Source: an uncultured Lachnospiraceae bacterium (GTDB lineage Bacteria; Bacillota; Clostridia; Lachnospirales; Lachnospiraceae). From it: a stretch of DNA of 5,804 nucleotides. The stretch lies in the NCBI GenBank assembly GCA_902783445.1, contig CACZQX010000239.1:1-5804 (forward strand), given 5' to 3'. Shown piece by piece: positions 1 through 5,504 of this stretch. How positions within the stretch are numbered: the first letter of the stretch is position 1; every line of letters starts with the position of its first letter. Below the pieces are notes generated by a model, which was not told the DNA's origin, did no database searches, and saw only the letters and a program-made list of their open reading frames with translations. A program made the position numbers and the translations under genes.

Positions 1-1
1 G

Positions 2-316
2 AAGGAGTTGAAATTTGAAATTCCAGATGATAAATGGATGTATCTGAATAGAAAAACAGTTAGCGATGTACAAGGCAAGGGTGAAATAATGGACACGCTT
101 GCTGACGAATTAAAAAAACAGGAGGCATTTAAGTCATACATACAAAATAACCTTTGTAATAATTATATATACAAGTTGGAAAAAAATGAGTTTGGAGTAC
201 TTAAGTTTTGTGAATGTATAGGCTTAAGGACACAAAATGGGCATTACAGAAAGACGTTAATATCTTTTAAGTATTTCCCAGTTGAAAGAAAACTTAGTCT
301 AATTACTATTACATAA
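2..316 (+). CDS. C-terminal part of an unrecognised protein (5' end probably outside the window)
   Basis: The frame is open from the left edge to a TAA at 314-316, giving about 104 residues. A TTG at position 8 could be read as a start. However, the purine-rich AAGGAG lies directly against it with no spacing, so it cannot act as its ribosome binding site, and I think the gene begins upstream. The visible part is charged and lysine-rich, with an acidic/lysine helix-like stretch (DTLADELKKQEAF). It ends in an alternating hydrophobic, beta-rich tail (KTLISFKYF, then KLSLITIT). I see no signal peptide, membrane segment or known catalytic motif, and I do not recognise the family. It could be the end of a larger enzyme, an immunity-like protein or an orphan cassette gene. 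The next genuine gene starts 353 bases downstream, so it is not clearly in an operon with it. Confidence 0.5.
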   Translation, partial: KELKFEIPDDKWMYLNRKTVSDVQGKGEIMDTLADELKKQEAFKSYIQNNLCNNYIYKLEKNEFGVLKFCECIGLRTQNGHYRKTLISFKYFPVERKLSLITIT

Positions 317-563
317 GGCTCTATGTAGAAACAATTAACCGTTAGTAAAACCGCTAAGTGCGTTTATGATGCTGGTTACTTTTCTATTAAAGGGATTATT
401 TGATGTACCGTCTGCTTCAGAATGGCTATGCAGTTGAGAGTGGAAATCACGTGCTGTTTAATCGGAATTTTCAGTTCGGAGATTAATTGGTGTATGCCAT
501 AGGAGAGATCAGTAAAAACCACAGACGGGATAGATACTGATAAAAGCAATAAGATAACATCCT

Positions 564-591
564 TAGACATGGTGTACTATCTATATAAAAT
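564..591 (+). promoter_or_regulatory. Candidate sigma-A type promoter for the first ATPase-TOPRIM pair
   Basis: A -35-like TAGACA at 564-569 (5 of 6 matches to TTGACA) is followed by a 16-base spacer and a -10-like TAAAAT at 586-591 (5 of 6 matches to TATAAT). Transcription would start near 598, leaving a leader of about 70 bases before the ATG at 670. In AT-rich DNA such matches occur by chance, but the position between the last upstream stop codon and the ATPase gene fits. Confidence 0.4.
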
Positions 592-656
592 GCTGGTATT
601 TCTTTATTGAAAGAAAACTATGAGATCGAACATACACTTAGTTTTGCTGATGCAGT

Positions 657-664
657 GGAGAGGA
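657..664 (+). promoter_or_regulatory. Ribosome binding site that sets the ATPase start at 670
   Basis: GGAGAGGA lies five bases before the ATG at 670 and is strongly complementary to the 16S rRNA tail. The alternative TTG at 607 has only T-rich sequence before it. The protein that starts at 670 begins exactly where this ATPase family usually begins (MIKYLYINNYKSF). Confidence 0.7.
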
Positions 665-669
665 TCATT

Positions 670-1791
670 ATGATTAAGTATTTATATATAAATAATTACA
701 AGAGTTTCGTTAATTTTAAGGTTGAATTTGATAAGGTTGCATTGCTTTTAGGCAAAAATGGTAGTGGCAAGAGTAATCTTTTTGAAGTTGTTAGTAAGCT
801 ATGTAGATTTATTAATGGTGATGATGCTACAACTGTTGATAAGATATTCTCTTATAATTCATTAACTAGATGGATGAAAAGCAATATTCAAATGTTTGAA
901 TTCTGTATTGAAGAAGATGAAAATGAATATATGTACTCTCTGGAGGTTATTTATTCTAACACTACCTATAAATGTAGTATAAATTCTGAGAAGATTACTC
1001 GAAATGGTAGTGTTTTAATGACGGTTGCTGACGGGATAGTAACTATTAATGATGATATGTCCTTAAAATCCATGGGATTCCTTACTGGAAAAGAGTATTC
1101 TAGTATAAGGTTTGCACCCGATGATGAGCAGCATAAGTTTATCAGAGATTTTAAATCGTTCATTAGACGGATAATTATTTGTACTCCGGATCCTAAAGGT
1201 ATGCTTTCGTTAGTTGGAGATGATTCTGATAAGCTTGAACCTGATTTTAGTAATATTGGTTCTGTTTGTGCTGATTTACTTCAAACACTACCCGAGACTT
1301 TTGTTGAACTTAATTCCGTAATGAAAGAGATTAACCCGAGTTATGTAATGGCTAGAATCGTTCCTGGAGCTTATCATAAGTCATTATGTATCGAATACTT
1401 GTATAAGGATGTTAAATGTGTATTTGATTTTAATGACTTGTCGGATGGCGAAAAGGCTATATTCTCACTCTATCTTCTTATTTTTGCATATTTAAAGAAT
1501 GGTTTTACTTTGCTTATGGATGAGCCGGATAATTACATTTCTTTGAGAGAAATACAGGCTATATGCATGACTATAGAGGAGAAAGTTCAGGATAATGGGC
1601 AATGTATCCTTATATCACATAATGGGGATGTAATAAATTATTTTACTGATCAAGCAGGAATTTGGATTGAAAGGAATACCTCCGGAGAGTCCAGGATAAT
1701 TGATAACCCGTATTACAGAGATAAAGAAGAGGTGATTATGCCATATTCTGAAATGATATCACGTGGGATAGGTGAAATGGATGAAGCTTAA
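670..1791 (+). CDS. OLD/SMC-like AAA ATPase of a two-gene putative defence module
   Basis: A 373-residue cytoplasmic ATPase of the AAA15/AAA21 (ABC-type, SMC/RecF/OLD-like) class. It opens with the typical beta strand and N-Y-K-S-F motif. Walker A is GKNGSGKS at residues 28-35. The ABC signature LSDGEK is at 257-262. Walker B is LLMDEP at 281-286 with the catalytic pair D284/E285, and the switch histidine is H317 (LISHN). All parts needed for ATP-dependent dimerisation and hydrolysis are therefore present. Residues of about 60-250 form the family-variable insert. DEPDNYISLREIQ after Walker B resembles ATPases I recall beside small TOPRIM-like proteins, which is what follows here, overlapping by 11 bases. 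The start at 670 is preferred over the TTG at 607 because of its ribosome binding site. In known ATPase-TOPRIM systems the ATPase senses a phage trigger and controls the nuclease; that role here is inferred. An orphan housekeeping RecF-like function is less likely. Confidence 0.85.
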   Translation: MIKYLYINNYKSFVNFKVEFDKVALLLGKNGSGKSNLFEVVSKLCRFINGDDATTVDKIFSYNSLTRWMKSNIQMFEFCIEEDENEYMYSLEVIYSNTTYKCSINSEKITRNGSVLMTVADGIVTINDDMSLKSMGFLTGKEYSSIRFAPDDEQHKFIRDFKSFIRRIIICTPDPKGMLSLVGDDSDKLEPDFSNIGSVCADLLQTLPETFVELNSVMKEINPSYVMARIVPGAYHKSLCIEYLYKDVKCVFDFNDLSDGEKAIFSLYLLIFAYLKNGFTLLMDEPDNYISLREIQAICMTIEEKVQDNGQCILISHNGDVINYFTDQAGIWIERNTSGESRIIDNPYYRDKEEVIMPYSEMISRGIGEMDEA

Positions 1792-2338
1792 TGATAGGTA
1801 TCAATATGCAGTCTTATGTGAGGATGCTCAATCTAAAAGTTTTTTACTCTCTTTTTTAGATGAACAAGGGATTAGCAAGAGAAAGATTCGTGTGAATATG
1901 TCACCTGCAGGTCAGAAGTGTGGTTCCGATTATGTTAGGCAACAGTATCCTTTTGAAATTAGGTTGCTTTTAAGCAAAAAGCATCTGAAACTTGCTTTGA
2001 TTGTTTGTACGGATGCAGATATGCTTACTGTTGAGGAAAGAATAAAGTTTGTTGAAAGCAATATAGGTAGTATCATTTTTAATAGGAATCAGGAGTTTGT
2101 TATTATATGGGTTCCCAAACGTCAGATAGAGAACTGGATTCATTTCTTTAGAGAGGGTCGCATAGATGAGGCAATAGATTACAGACATTCAGGTAAACCG
2201 GAACGATGCAAAGATGAAGCAAAGAAGATGTCAGAATATTTAAGTAGTGATGATGTGGACTATGAGGTCCCACACTCTCTTGTACACGCTAAAGAAGAAT
2301 TCATTAGGTTTTGTAATTTGCAGGTAAAAAGGTCATGA
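1781..2338 (+). CDS. Small TOPRIM-like partner of the upstream ATPase (putative nuclease effector)
   Basis: A 185-residue soluble protein with no signal peptide. Motifs fit a TOPRIM fold: a first strand ending in an acidic residue (AVLCED, E14), then the D-x-D motif in LIVCTDADM (D78, D80). Next comes a conserved-looking PKRQIENWI (112-120), which matches the P-x-x-x-I-E-x-W motif of DUF4276/RloB-like proteins, and then DYRH at 133-136. In TOPRIM enzymes the Glu and the Asp pair bind a metal for phosphodiester chemistry, so a metal-dependent nuclease is the likely activity. I chose the ATG at 1781, preceded by AGGTG at 1770-1774 with six bases of spacing; a GTG at 1772 is a possible alternative adding three residues. 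The start overlaps the ATPase stop by 11 bases, so the two are probably translationally coupled and act together. No Pfam name can be assigned with certainty by eye. The next gene is separated from it by an IS66 remnant. Confidence 0.7.
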   Translation: MKLNDRYQYAVLCEDAQSKSFLLSFLDEQGISKRKIRVNMSPAGQKCGSDYVRQQYPFEIRLLLSKKHLKLALIVCTDADMLTVEERIKFVESNIGSIIFNRNQEFVIIWVPKRQIENWIHFFREGRIDEAIDYRHSGKPERCKDEAKKMSEYLSSDDVDYEVPHSLVHAKEEFIRFCNLQVKRS

Positions 2339-2369
2339 TATTTTGTATTTTGAATTTCTGAAAAATTTT

Positions 2370-2492
2370 TTAAGATTTTTTGTAGAGACTGGGATATTCC
2401 TTCTGCACCCGGTCTGACCAAGGAAGAAGATCTTCGAGGAAACCCAGGTTTTTATCGTCCATATGCTTGGGCATTTGCGCAAGTTTTGCAAG
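2370..2492 (-). pseudogene. C-terminal tail of IS66 transposase (TnpC-like), truncated
   Basis: In a different minus-strand frame from the accessory fragment, about 40 codons read leftwards from 2492. They contain QMPKHMDD, then FLEDLLPWSD, and stop at a TAA at 2370-2372. A leucine-rich stretch followed by L-P-W-S close to the C-terminus is typical of the IS66 transposase C-terminal segment. The DDE catalytic core that should precede it is absent, so this is a fragment left by an internal deletion. The junction with the accessory gene lies near 2490 but cannot be placed exactly. Confidence 0.55.
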
Positions 2493-2709
2493 TCGAGTGA
2501 TTGGATTCTGCAGAGGATAGTTGAGACTGTTCTGATTGAGAACTTCCAATGACTGAGGGCATAGCCAAAGGGACGATCTCAGGGAGCATTTTGTTTACGG
2601 CTTCATCCTTAAGGAGATGTTGCCAGTAGAAAAACTTGTACTTGCTAAGATTGTTTTGTTGGCACCATTCAGTAACGGAAATGCCACCGGGTTTTACTTT
2701 GAATTTTTT
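2452..2709 (-). pseudogene. Fragment of IS66 accessory protein (OrfA/TnpA-like)
   Basis: Reading leftwards from about 2709, the frame gives GGISVTEWCQQNNLSKYKFF followed by YWQHLL. This is the characteristic G-x-S-x-x-x-W-C-x-x-x-x-(I/L)-S-x-x-x-F-x-Y-W helix-turn-helix pattern of the IS66 small accessory ORF. It continues through a plausible tail (EIVPLAMP) to a TAA at 2452-2454. The usual N-terminal residues are missing: further right the open frame is only the antisense of the neighbouring signal peptide, visible as a run of asparagines. No ribosome binding site or start remains. The last part of the frame, roughly 2452-2492, is probably out-of-frame transposase sequence. Confidence 0.65.
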
Positions 2710-2718
2710 ATTTATGAT

Positions 2719-2726
2719 GGAGAAGG
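2719..2726 (+). promoter_or_regulatory. Ribosome binding site that sets the start of the secreted toxin-like protein
   Basis: GGAGAAGG precedes the ATG at 2729 by two bases (six from the end of GGAG). It selects this ATG over the in-frame ATGs at 2714, 2717 and 2636. The chosen start yields a canonical signal peptide (MKK followed by a leucine run); the longer versions would add residues derived from antisense IS66 sequence. Confidence 0.65.
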
Positions 2727-2728
2727 TT

Positions 2729-3370
2729 ATGAAGAAGTTGTTATTATCATTATTGCTGTTGTTATTGTTGTTAATTACAATGCTCATTCCTTTTAAAGAA
2801 CTTTCGGTAAAAGCTGATGACAGTATTAAACTAAACAAGAAAAAGGTTACTATTGTTATTGGCAAGACGGTTAAACTAAAATTATCAGGTGCTGATAGTG
2901 TTAAGTGGAAATCAAGTGACAAGAAGATAGCTACTGTATCTAAGACTGGCAAGGTAAAAGCAAAAAGTGAAGGAAAGTGTACCATAACAGCAGTTTATGA
3001 TGGTAAATCATATTCTTGTAAAGTGACTGTTAAGTCTGTGAAGAATTCAACTAATGCTGAATCAGGTAACACAGGTAATGACGATAAGAAGAAGGATTAT
3101 ATACAATATAAATTCAGAAATACTGATTTACTTGAGCAGCATTATGAAAAACATGGGATTGAGATGGGTTTTGATTCAAAGGAAAGTTATGAGAAGGCTG
3201 CTTCGGATGTGATTAATAATCCTGATTCATTGCATAAGACAGAGAAAGAAGATGGTGACTATGTCTATTATCTTGAAGCAACAAATGAATTTGTTGTTCT
3301 TTCTGTTGATGGGTATATCAGGACTTTTTTCTTACCGAGTTCTGGTATAAAGTATTATGAGAGGCAGTAG
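2729..3370 (+). CDS. Secreted Big_2 domain protein with C-terminal BECR-like nuclease toxin domain
   Basis: A 213-residue exported protein. Residues 1-29 form a Sec signal peptide: MKK, a hydrophobic core with eight consecutive leucines (8-15), and a V-K-A cleavage site before D30. Residues 36-102 are one bacterial Ig-like (Big_2) domain, shown by VKWKSSDKKIATV (58-70) and GKVKAKSEGKCTITA (74-88). A polar S/N/G/D/K linker follows (103-123). Residues 124-213 resemble the C-terminal nuclease domain of polymorphic and phage-associated toxins of the BECR (Barnase-EndoU-ColicinE5/D-RelE) class: HYEKHGIEMG (138-147), then a Y-x-x-A helix, TNEFVVLSVDG (185-195), IRTFFLP (197-203) and a terminal Y-Y-x-R-Q. 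H138, H142, R198 and T199 are candidate active-site residues by analogy. No lipobox, sortase motif or transmembrane anchor is seen, so it is probably released or wall-associated. No obvious immunity gene follows. It lies 49 bases upstream of the second ATPase and could be cotranscribed with it. The nuclease call is pattern-based and unproven. Confidence 0.7.
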   Translation: MKKLLLSLLLLLLLLITMLIPFKELSVKADDSIKLNKKKVTIVIGKTVKLKLSGADSVKWKSSDKKIATVSKTGKVKAKSEGKCTITAVYDGKSYSCKVTVKSVKNSTNAESGNTGNDDKKKDYIQYKFRNTDLLEQHYEKHGIEMGFDSKESYEKAASDVINNPDSLHKTEKEDGDYVYYLEATNEFVVLSVDGYIRTFFLPSSGIKYYERQ

Positions 3371-3406
3371 ATAGTTTATAAAAGGATTAAGTTTGTATTT
3401 GTAAAT

Positions 3407-3412
3407 GAAAGG
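3407..3412 (+). promoter_or_regulatory. Ribosome binding site that sets the second ATPase start at 3420
   Basis: GAAAGG ends seven bases before the ATG at 3420. The in-frame ATG at 3405 overlaps this site, has no purine-rich sequence of its own upstream, and would add only MKGNH before the conserved beginning FTRFHIKNFKSL. Confidence 0.55.
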
Positions 3413-3419
3413 TAACCAT

Positions 3420-4586
3420 ATGTTTACAAGGTTTCATATAAAAAACTTCAAATCATTGAAAGATTTTGATATTCAACTTTCACCGATGAGTGCGCTTGTT
3501 GGAGATAATGGAGTAGGGAAAAGTACATTTTTGCAAGCTGTCGATTTTATGTGTAAATCCATACAGGAAGATTTTGATGTCATTCTTGAACGGCAGGGAC
3601 TTAAATATACTGACATATTGTCCAAATATTCGGAAGAAAAACAGGTGTCGTTTGAAAGTGAACTAAGAGTTTGTATGGGCTCCAAAGAAAAGAATATCAT
3701 TTGGTCTATTAAGATAGGTCAAGATAAAAAAACGGGGAAAACCATATTGATTGATGAAAGCATTCAAGATGTTGATACAGGAGAGTTTTTTCTCAGTTAT
3801 AGTGCCGGGGATAGTATTCTTCTAAAAGCCGGAAAGTCTTCAATAGTTTATCCGAGACTCACTGTTTTATCATCGGTTTTGAAAATAATTGACCTTAAAA
3901 CTGCGGATAAAATTTTTAAATGCTTAATGTCACTCATATCAAAAACTAAGTTATTTGATGTTTTAGATCCTAAGAATATGCGGATTTCATCTGATAGGCT
4001 TATGAAATCATCAAATGAAGAAAATTTACCGAAGCTACTAAGCTCAATGAATAAAAAACAAAAGACTTTTTTTAATGATTGTATTGGAAAACTTATGGGA
4101 GATAAGTTTGATGATATAAAGATTGTTTCAGATTCTGTAAAAAAAGAGACTCTCGTTATGGTTAAGGAAAAAGAAGGTACCAGAGAAATCAGTCTTTCTT
4201 CAAACGAGATGAGTTATGGTATCATCAGATTGCTTAGCATTATTTCTATTATGTGTTCCGGTGATAAGGAAACAGTATTCGCTTTCGATGAACTGGAAAA
4301 CGGGATTAATAATGTTTATGTCAATCCTTTGTTTGACATCTTATATGATTTTGTGAGAAATCATGGCATCCAACTTATTTTCTCGTCTCAAAGTGGGTAT
4401 TTTATCGATTTTGTTAATAAATATGATATATTATATTTTTATCATTCCGAGGATGGCGGGACAAAATCTGTCAAGCTTTTTGATATACCGGAGATTAACG
4501 CTAAAACGGAGTATATGTTTCCTGGTGAGATATTAATGAATCTGAACCATTTTGAATTAAAAAGGATAATTGATAATGCAAGATGA
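3420..4586 (+). CDS. Second AAA ATPase (AAA15/AAA21, OLD-like) with altered signature and switch motifs
   Basis: A 388-residue cytoplasmic ATPase. It begins with the family strand and NFKSLKDF (9-16). Walker A is GDNGVGKS at residues 28-35. Walker B is VFAFDELENGI (286-296) with D290/E291. The ABC signature region (259-271) reads LSSNEM then SYGIIRL, instead of the usual L-S-x-G-x-x-R-L. The switch position, normally a histidine in T-T-H-S, is a glutamine (SSQS, Q324). The middle (about 60-255) is a lysine-rich variable region probably involved in recognition or partner binding. It is clearly a different family member from the ATPase at 670-1791: motif order is the same, but the sequence around Walker B (ELENGI versus EPDNYI) and the insert differ. 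Its stop overlaps the following TOPRIM gene by 11 bases, indicating an operon. By analogy with AbiL, PARIS and other ATPase-TOPRIM pairs it is probably the sensor or regulatory half of a defence system; that is inference. Confidence 0.85.
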   Translation: MFTRFHIKNFKSLKDFDIQLSPMSALVGDNGVGKSTFLQAVDFMCKSIQEDFDVILERQGLKYTDILSKYSEEKQVSFESELRVCMGSKEKNIIWSIKIGQDKKTGKTILIDESIQDVDTGEFFLSYSAGDSILLKAGKSSIVYPRLTVLSSVLKIIDLKTADKIFKCLMSLISKTKLFDVLDPKNMRISSDRLMKSSNEENLPKLLSSMNKKQKTFFNDCIGKLMGDKFDDIKIVSDSVKKETLVMVKEKEGTREISLSSNEMSYGIIRLLSIISIMCSGDKETVFAFDELENGINNVYVNPLFDILYDFVRNHGIQLIFSSQSGYFIDFVNKYDILYFYHSEDGGTKSVKLFDIPEINAKTEYMFPGEILMNLNHFELKRIIDNAR

Positions 4587-5328
4587 AAATGTGATTGGTA
4601 AAGAAATAGCTGTAACAGGCGAAGGCCCCACGGATTATGGGACTAAGGAGTTTGGTGGTGAATGGCTCTGGGGACCTGTTGGAGTATATTTATACAAAGT
4701 AGCTGAAAAACTAAATAAATCTATTAATTTGATACCTATAGAAAGAAAAGATGTTGAGTCGTTTCATCTTGGAAGAAGTATTAGTAGCCTGTCAGGCAAA
4801 GCTATTCCTGCCAGAAGATTTTACGCTAAGGCAAAAGCAGATGGCTACTCATATGGTATTTATTACTCTGACACTGATAAAAAAGTTGGTACTCGAAACA
4901 CAAAATTAGATGCTGAAAGATGTTGGAAAGAAAAGTATAATGAAGTTGCAGAAGGTTTGAATAATGATCTGAAACATTTCATTCCTATGATACCATTAAG
5001 AATGATTGAAAGTTGGATACTGGCAGATAAGCCAGCACTCGAAGAAGTGGGAGATTCATTAAACTTCTATCCTGATAGAGAACCGGAGATGCTTTGGGGA
5101 GATGAACATAATCCTGACAGTAATTATCCTAAATGTGTATTAACAAGGGTAGTTAACAAAATGAAGAAGAAACCAAAGGTTTCAGGAATGTCACTATATG
5201 TTGAAATAGCCGAAAATCAAAATGTTGAAATACTTATAGAAAGATGTCCTGTAAGTTTTGAGAAATTTTATGAGGATTATACAGGTATTTTGAATTCTGA
5301 GGATATGGATGAATCTGGAATTAAATGA
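4576..5328 (+). CDS. DUF4276-like TOPRIM protein, partner of the second ATPase
   Basis: A 250-residue soluble protein with the DUF4276/TOPRIM motif series. The first is AVTGEGPTDYG (12-22), where E16 is the conserved first acidic residue and G-P-T-D is typical of the family. The D-x-D motif is YYSDTDK (96-102; D99, D101). PLRMIESWILAD follows at 140-151, matching the family's P-x-x-x-I-E-x-W-L-L-A-D, and a late YPKCVL matches the usual P-K-x-x-L. The length suits the family (about 200-250). A metal-dependent nuclease activity is expected from the TOPRIM fold, but the target (DNA, tRNA or other RNA) cannot be read from sequence. The ATG at 4576 is favoured, with AAAAGG ten bases upstream; a TTG at 4570 would add two residues and is better spaced for that site, so either is possible. 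The 11-base overlap with the ATPase gene implies coupled expression. Confidence 0.8.
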   Translation: MQDENVIGKEIAVTGEGPTDYGTKEFGGEWLWGPVGVYLYKVAEKLNKSINLIPIERKDVESFHLGRSISSLSGKAIPARRFYAKAKADGYSYGIYYSDTDKKVGTRNTKLDAERCWKEKYNEVAEGLNNDLKHFIPMIPLRMIESWILADKPALEEVGDSLNFYPDREPEMLWGDEHNPDSNYPKCVLTRVVNKMKKKPKVSGMSLYVEIAENQNVEILIERCPVSFEKFYEDYTGILNSEDMDESGIK

Positions 5329-5355
5329 TTTGCGATGATGATGGTGCGAGCTCTG

Positions 5356-5370
5356 TTACAATGTTTGTAA
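5356..5370. repeat. Perfect short palindrome in the intergenic region
   Basis: TTACAATGTTTGTAA is a 6-base inverted repeat around a 3-base centre, located 28 bases after the TOPRIM stop. It could be a repressor operator or a weak hairpin. It is AT-rich and not followed directly by a T run, so an intrinsic terminator is doubtful; a few Ts (5387-5391) come 16 bases later. Confidence 0.35.
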
Positions 5371-5439
5371 ATCATGTCCTATCAAGTTTTTATACAGTAA
5401 AATAAGCTAGGTAAGTTTATATTCTTTGGGTGGAATAGG

Positions 5440-5467
5440 TTGCTATCCAATAGGATTAGGTTTTAAT
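5440..5467 (+). promoter_or_regulatory. Candidate promoter for the surface protein gene
   Basis: TTGCTA at 5440-5445 (4 of 6 to the -35 consensus), a 16-base spacer, and TTTAAT at 5462-5467 (5 of 6 to the -10 consensus). Transcription would start near 5474, about 30 bases before the ATG at 5505 and ahead of its ribosome binding site. A separate promoter here agrees with the 176-base gap after the TOPRIM gene. Confidence 0.4.
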
Positions 5468-5504
5468 GTAACAACATGAAATATATTAAGGAGCATTCAT
5501 TAAA

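Larger units (their letters stand above)
317..669. other. Non-coding stretch, possible degenerate DNA, with a promoter near its right end
   Basis: No convincing gene is visible here. A 64-codon minus-strand frame (570 to 376) has no ribosome binding site and no recognisable motif. Short plus-strand frames are broken by stops; for example, an ATG at 403 runs only 27 codons. The codons just upstream of the ATPase start (607-669) are open in the ATPase frame and read like protein (ENYEIEHTLSFADAVERI), but there is no ribosome binding site for the TTG at 607. The stretch may be decayed coding or mobile DNA. Near its left end is an imperfect direct repeat, ACCGTTAGT and ACCGCTAAGT, at roughly 339-361. 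Confidence 0.5.
2370..2709 (-). mobile_element. Decayed IS66-family insertion sequence remnant
   Basis: On the minus strand this stretch encodes the C-terminal part of an IS66-type small accessory protein followed at once by the last codons of an IS66-type transposase. The second accessory gene and nearly all of the transposase, which lie between these in a complete IS66 element, are missing. No terminal inverted repeats or target duplications were recognised. The element is an internally deleted scar that cannot move. It fills the 390 bases between the two main gene clusters. The right edge is approximate, because antisense of the next gene takes over in the same open frame near 2710. Confidence 0.65.

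Noticed and set aside
376..570. Minus-strand 64-codon open frame
   Set aside because: No ribosome binding site, no recognisable motif, and it is too short to support without homology. It may be relic DNA.
607..669. TTG start at 607 for the first ATPase
   Set aside because: No ribosome binding site precedes it, whereas GGAGAGGA precedes the ATG at 670 and the family usually begins there.
2339..2385. Intrinsic terminator after the first TOPRIM gene (A and T runs)
   Set aside because: Only A/T tracts without a GC-containing stem are visible, and part of this is the IS66 transposase tail.
2636..2728. Longer N-terminus of the Big_2 protein from an ATG at 2636
   Set aside because: Those codons are the antisense of IS66 sequence and would bury the signal peptide; the ribosome binding site points to 2729.
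2710..2985. Right half of the long minus-strand frame (2452-2985) as a gene
   Set aside because: It is the shadow of the Big_2 gene; its asparagine run is just the antisense of the leucine-rich signal peptide. Only the left part is real IS66 relic.
3355..3382. Promoter directly before the second ATPase (TATAAA at 3377-3382)
   Set aside because: The matching -35 position (TTATGA) agrees with consensus at only 3 of 6 bases, so a separate promoter is not supported.
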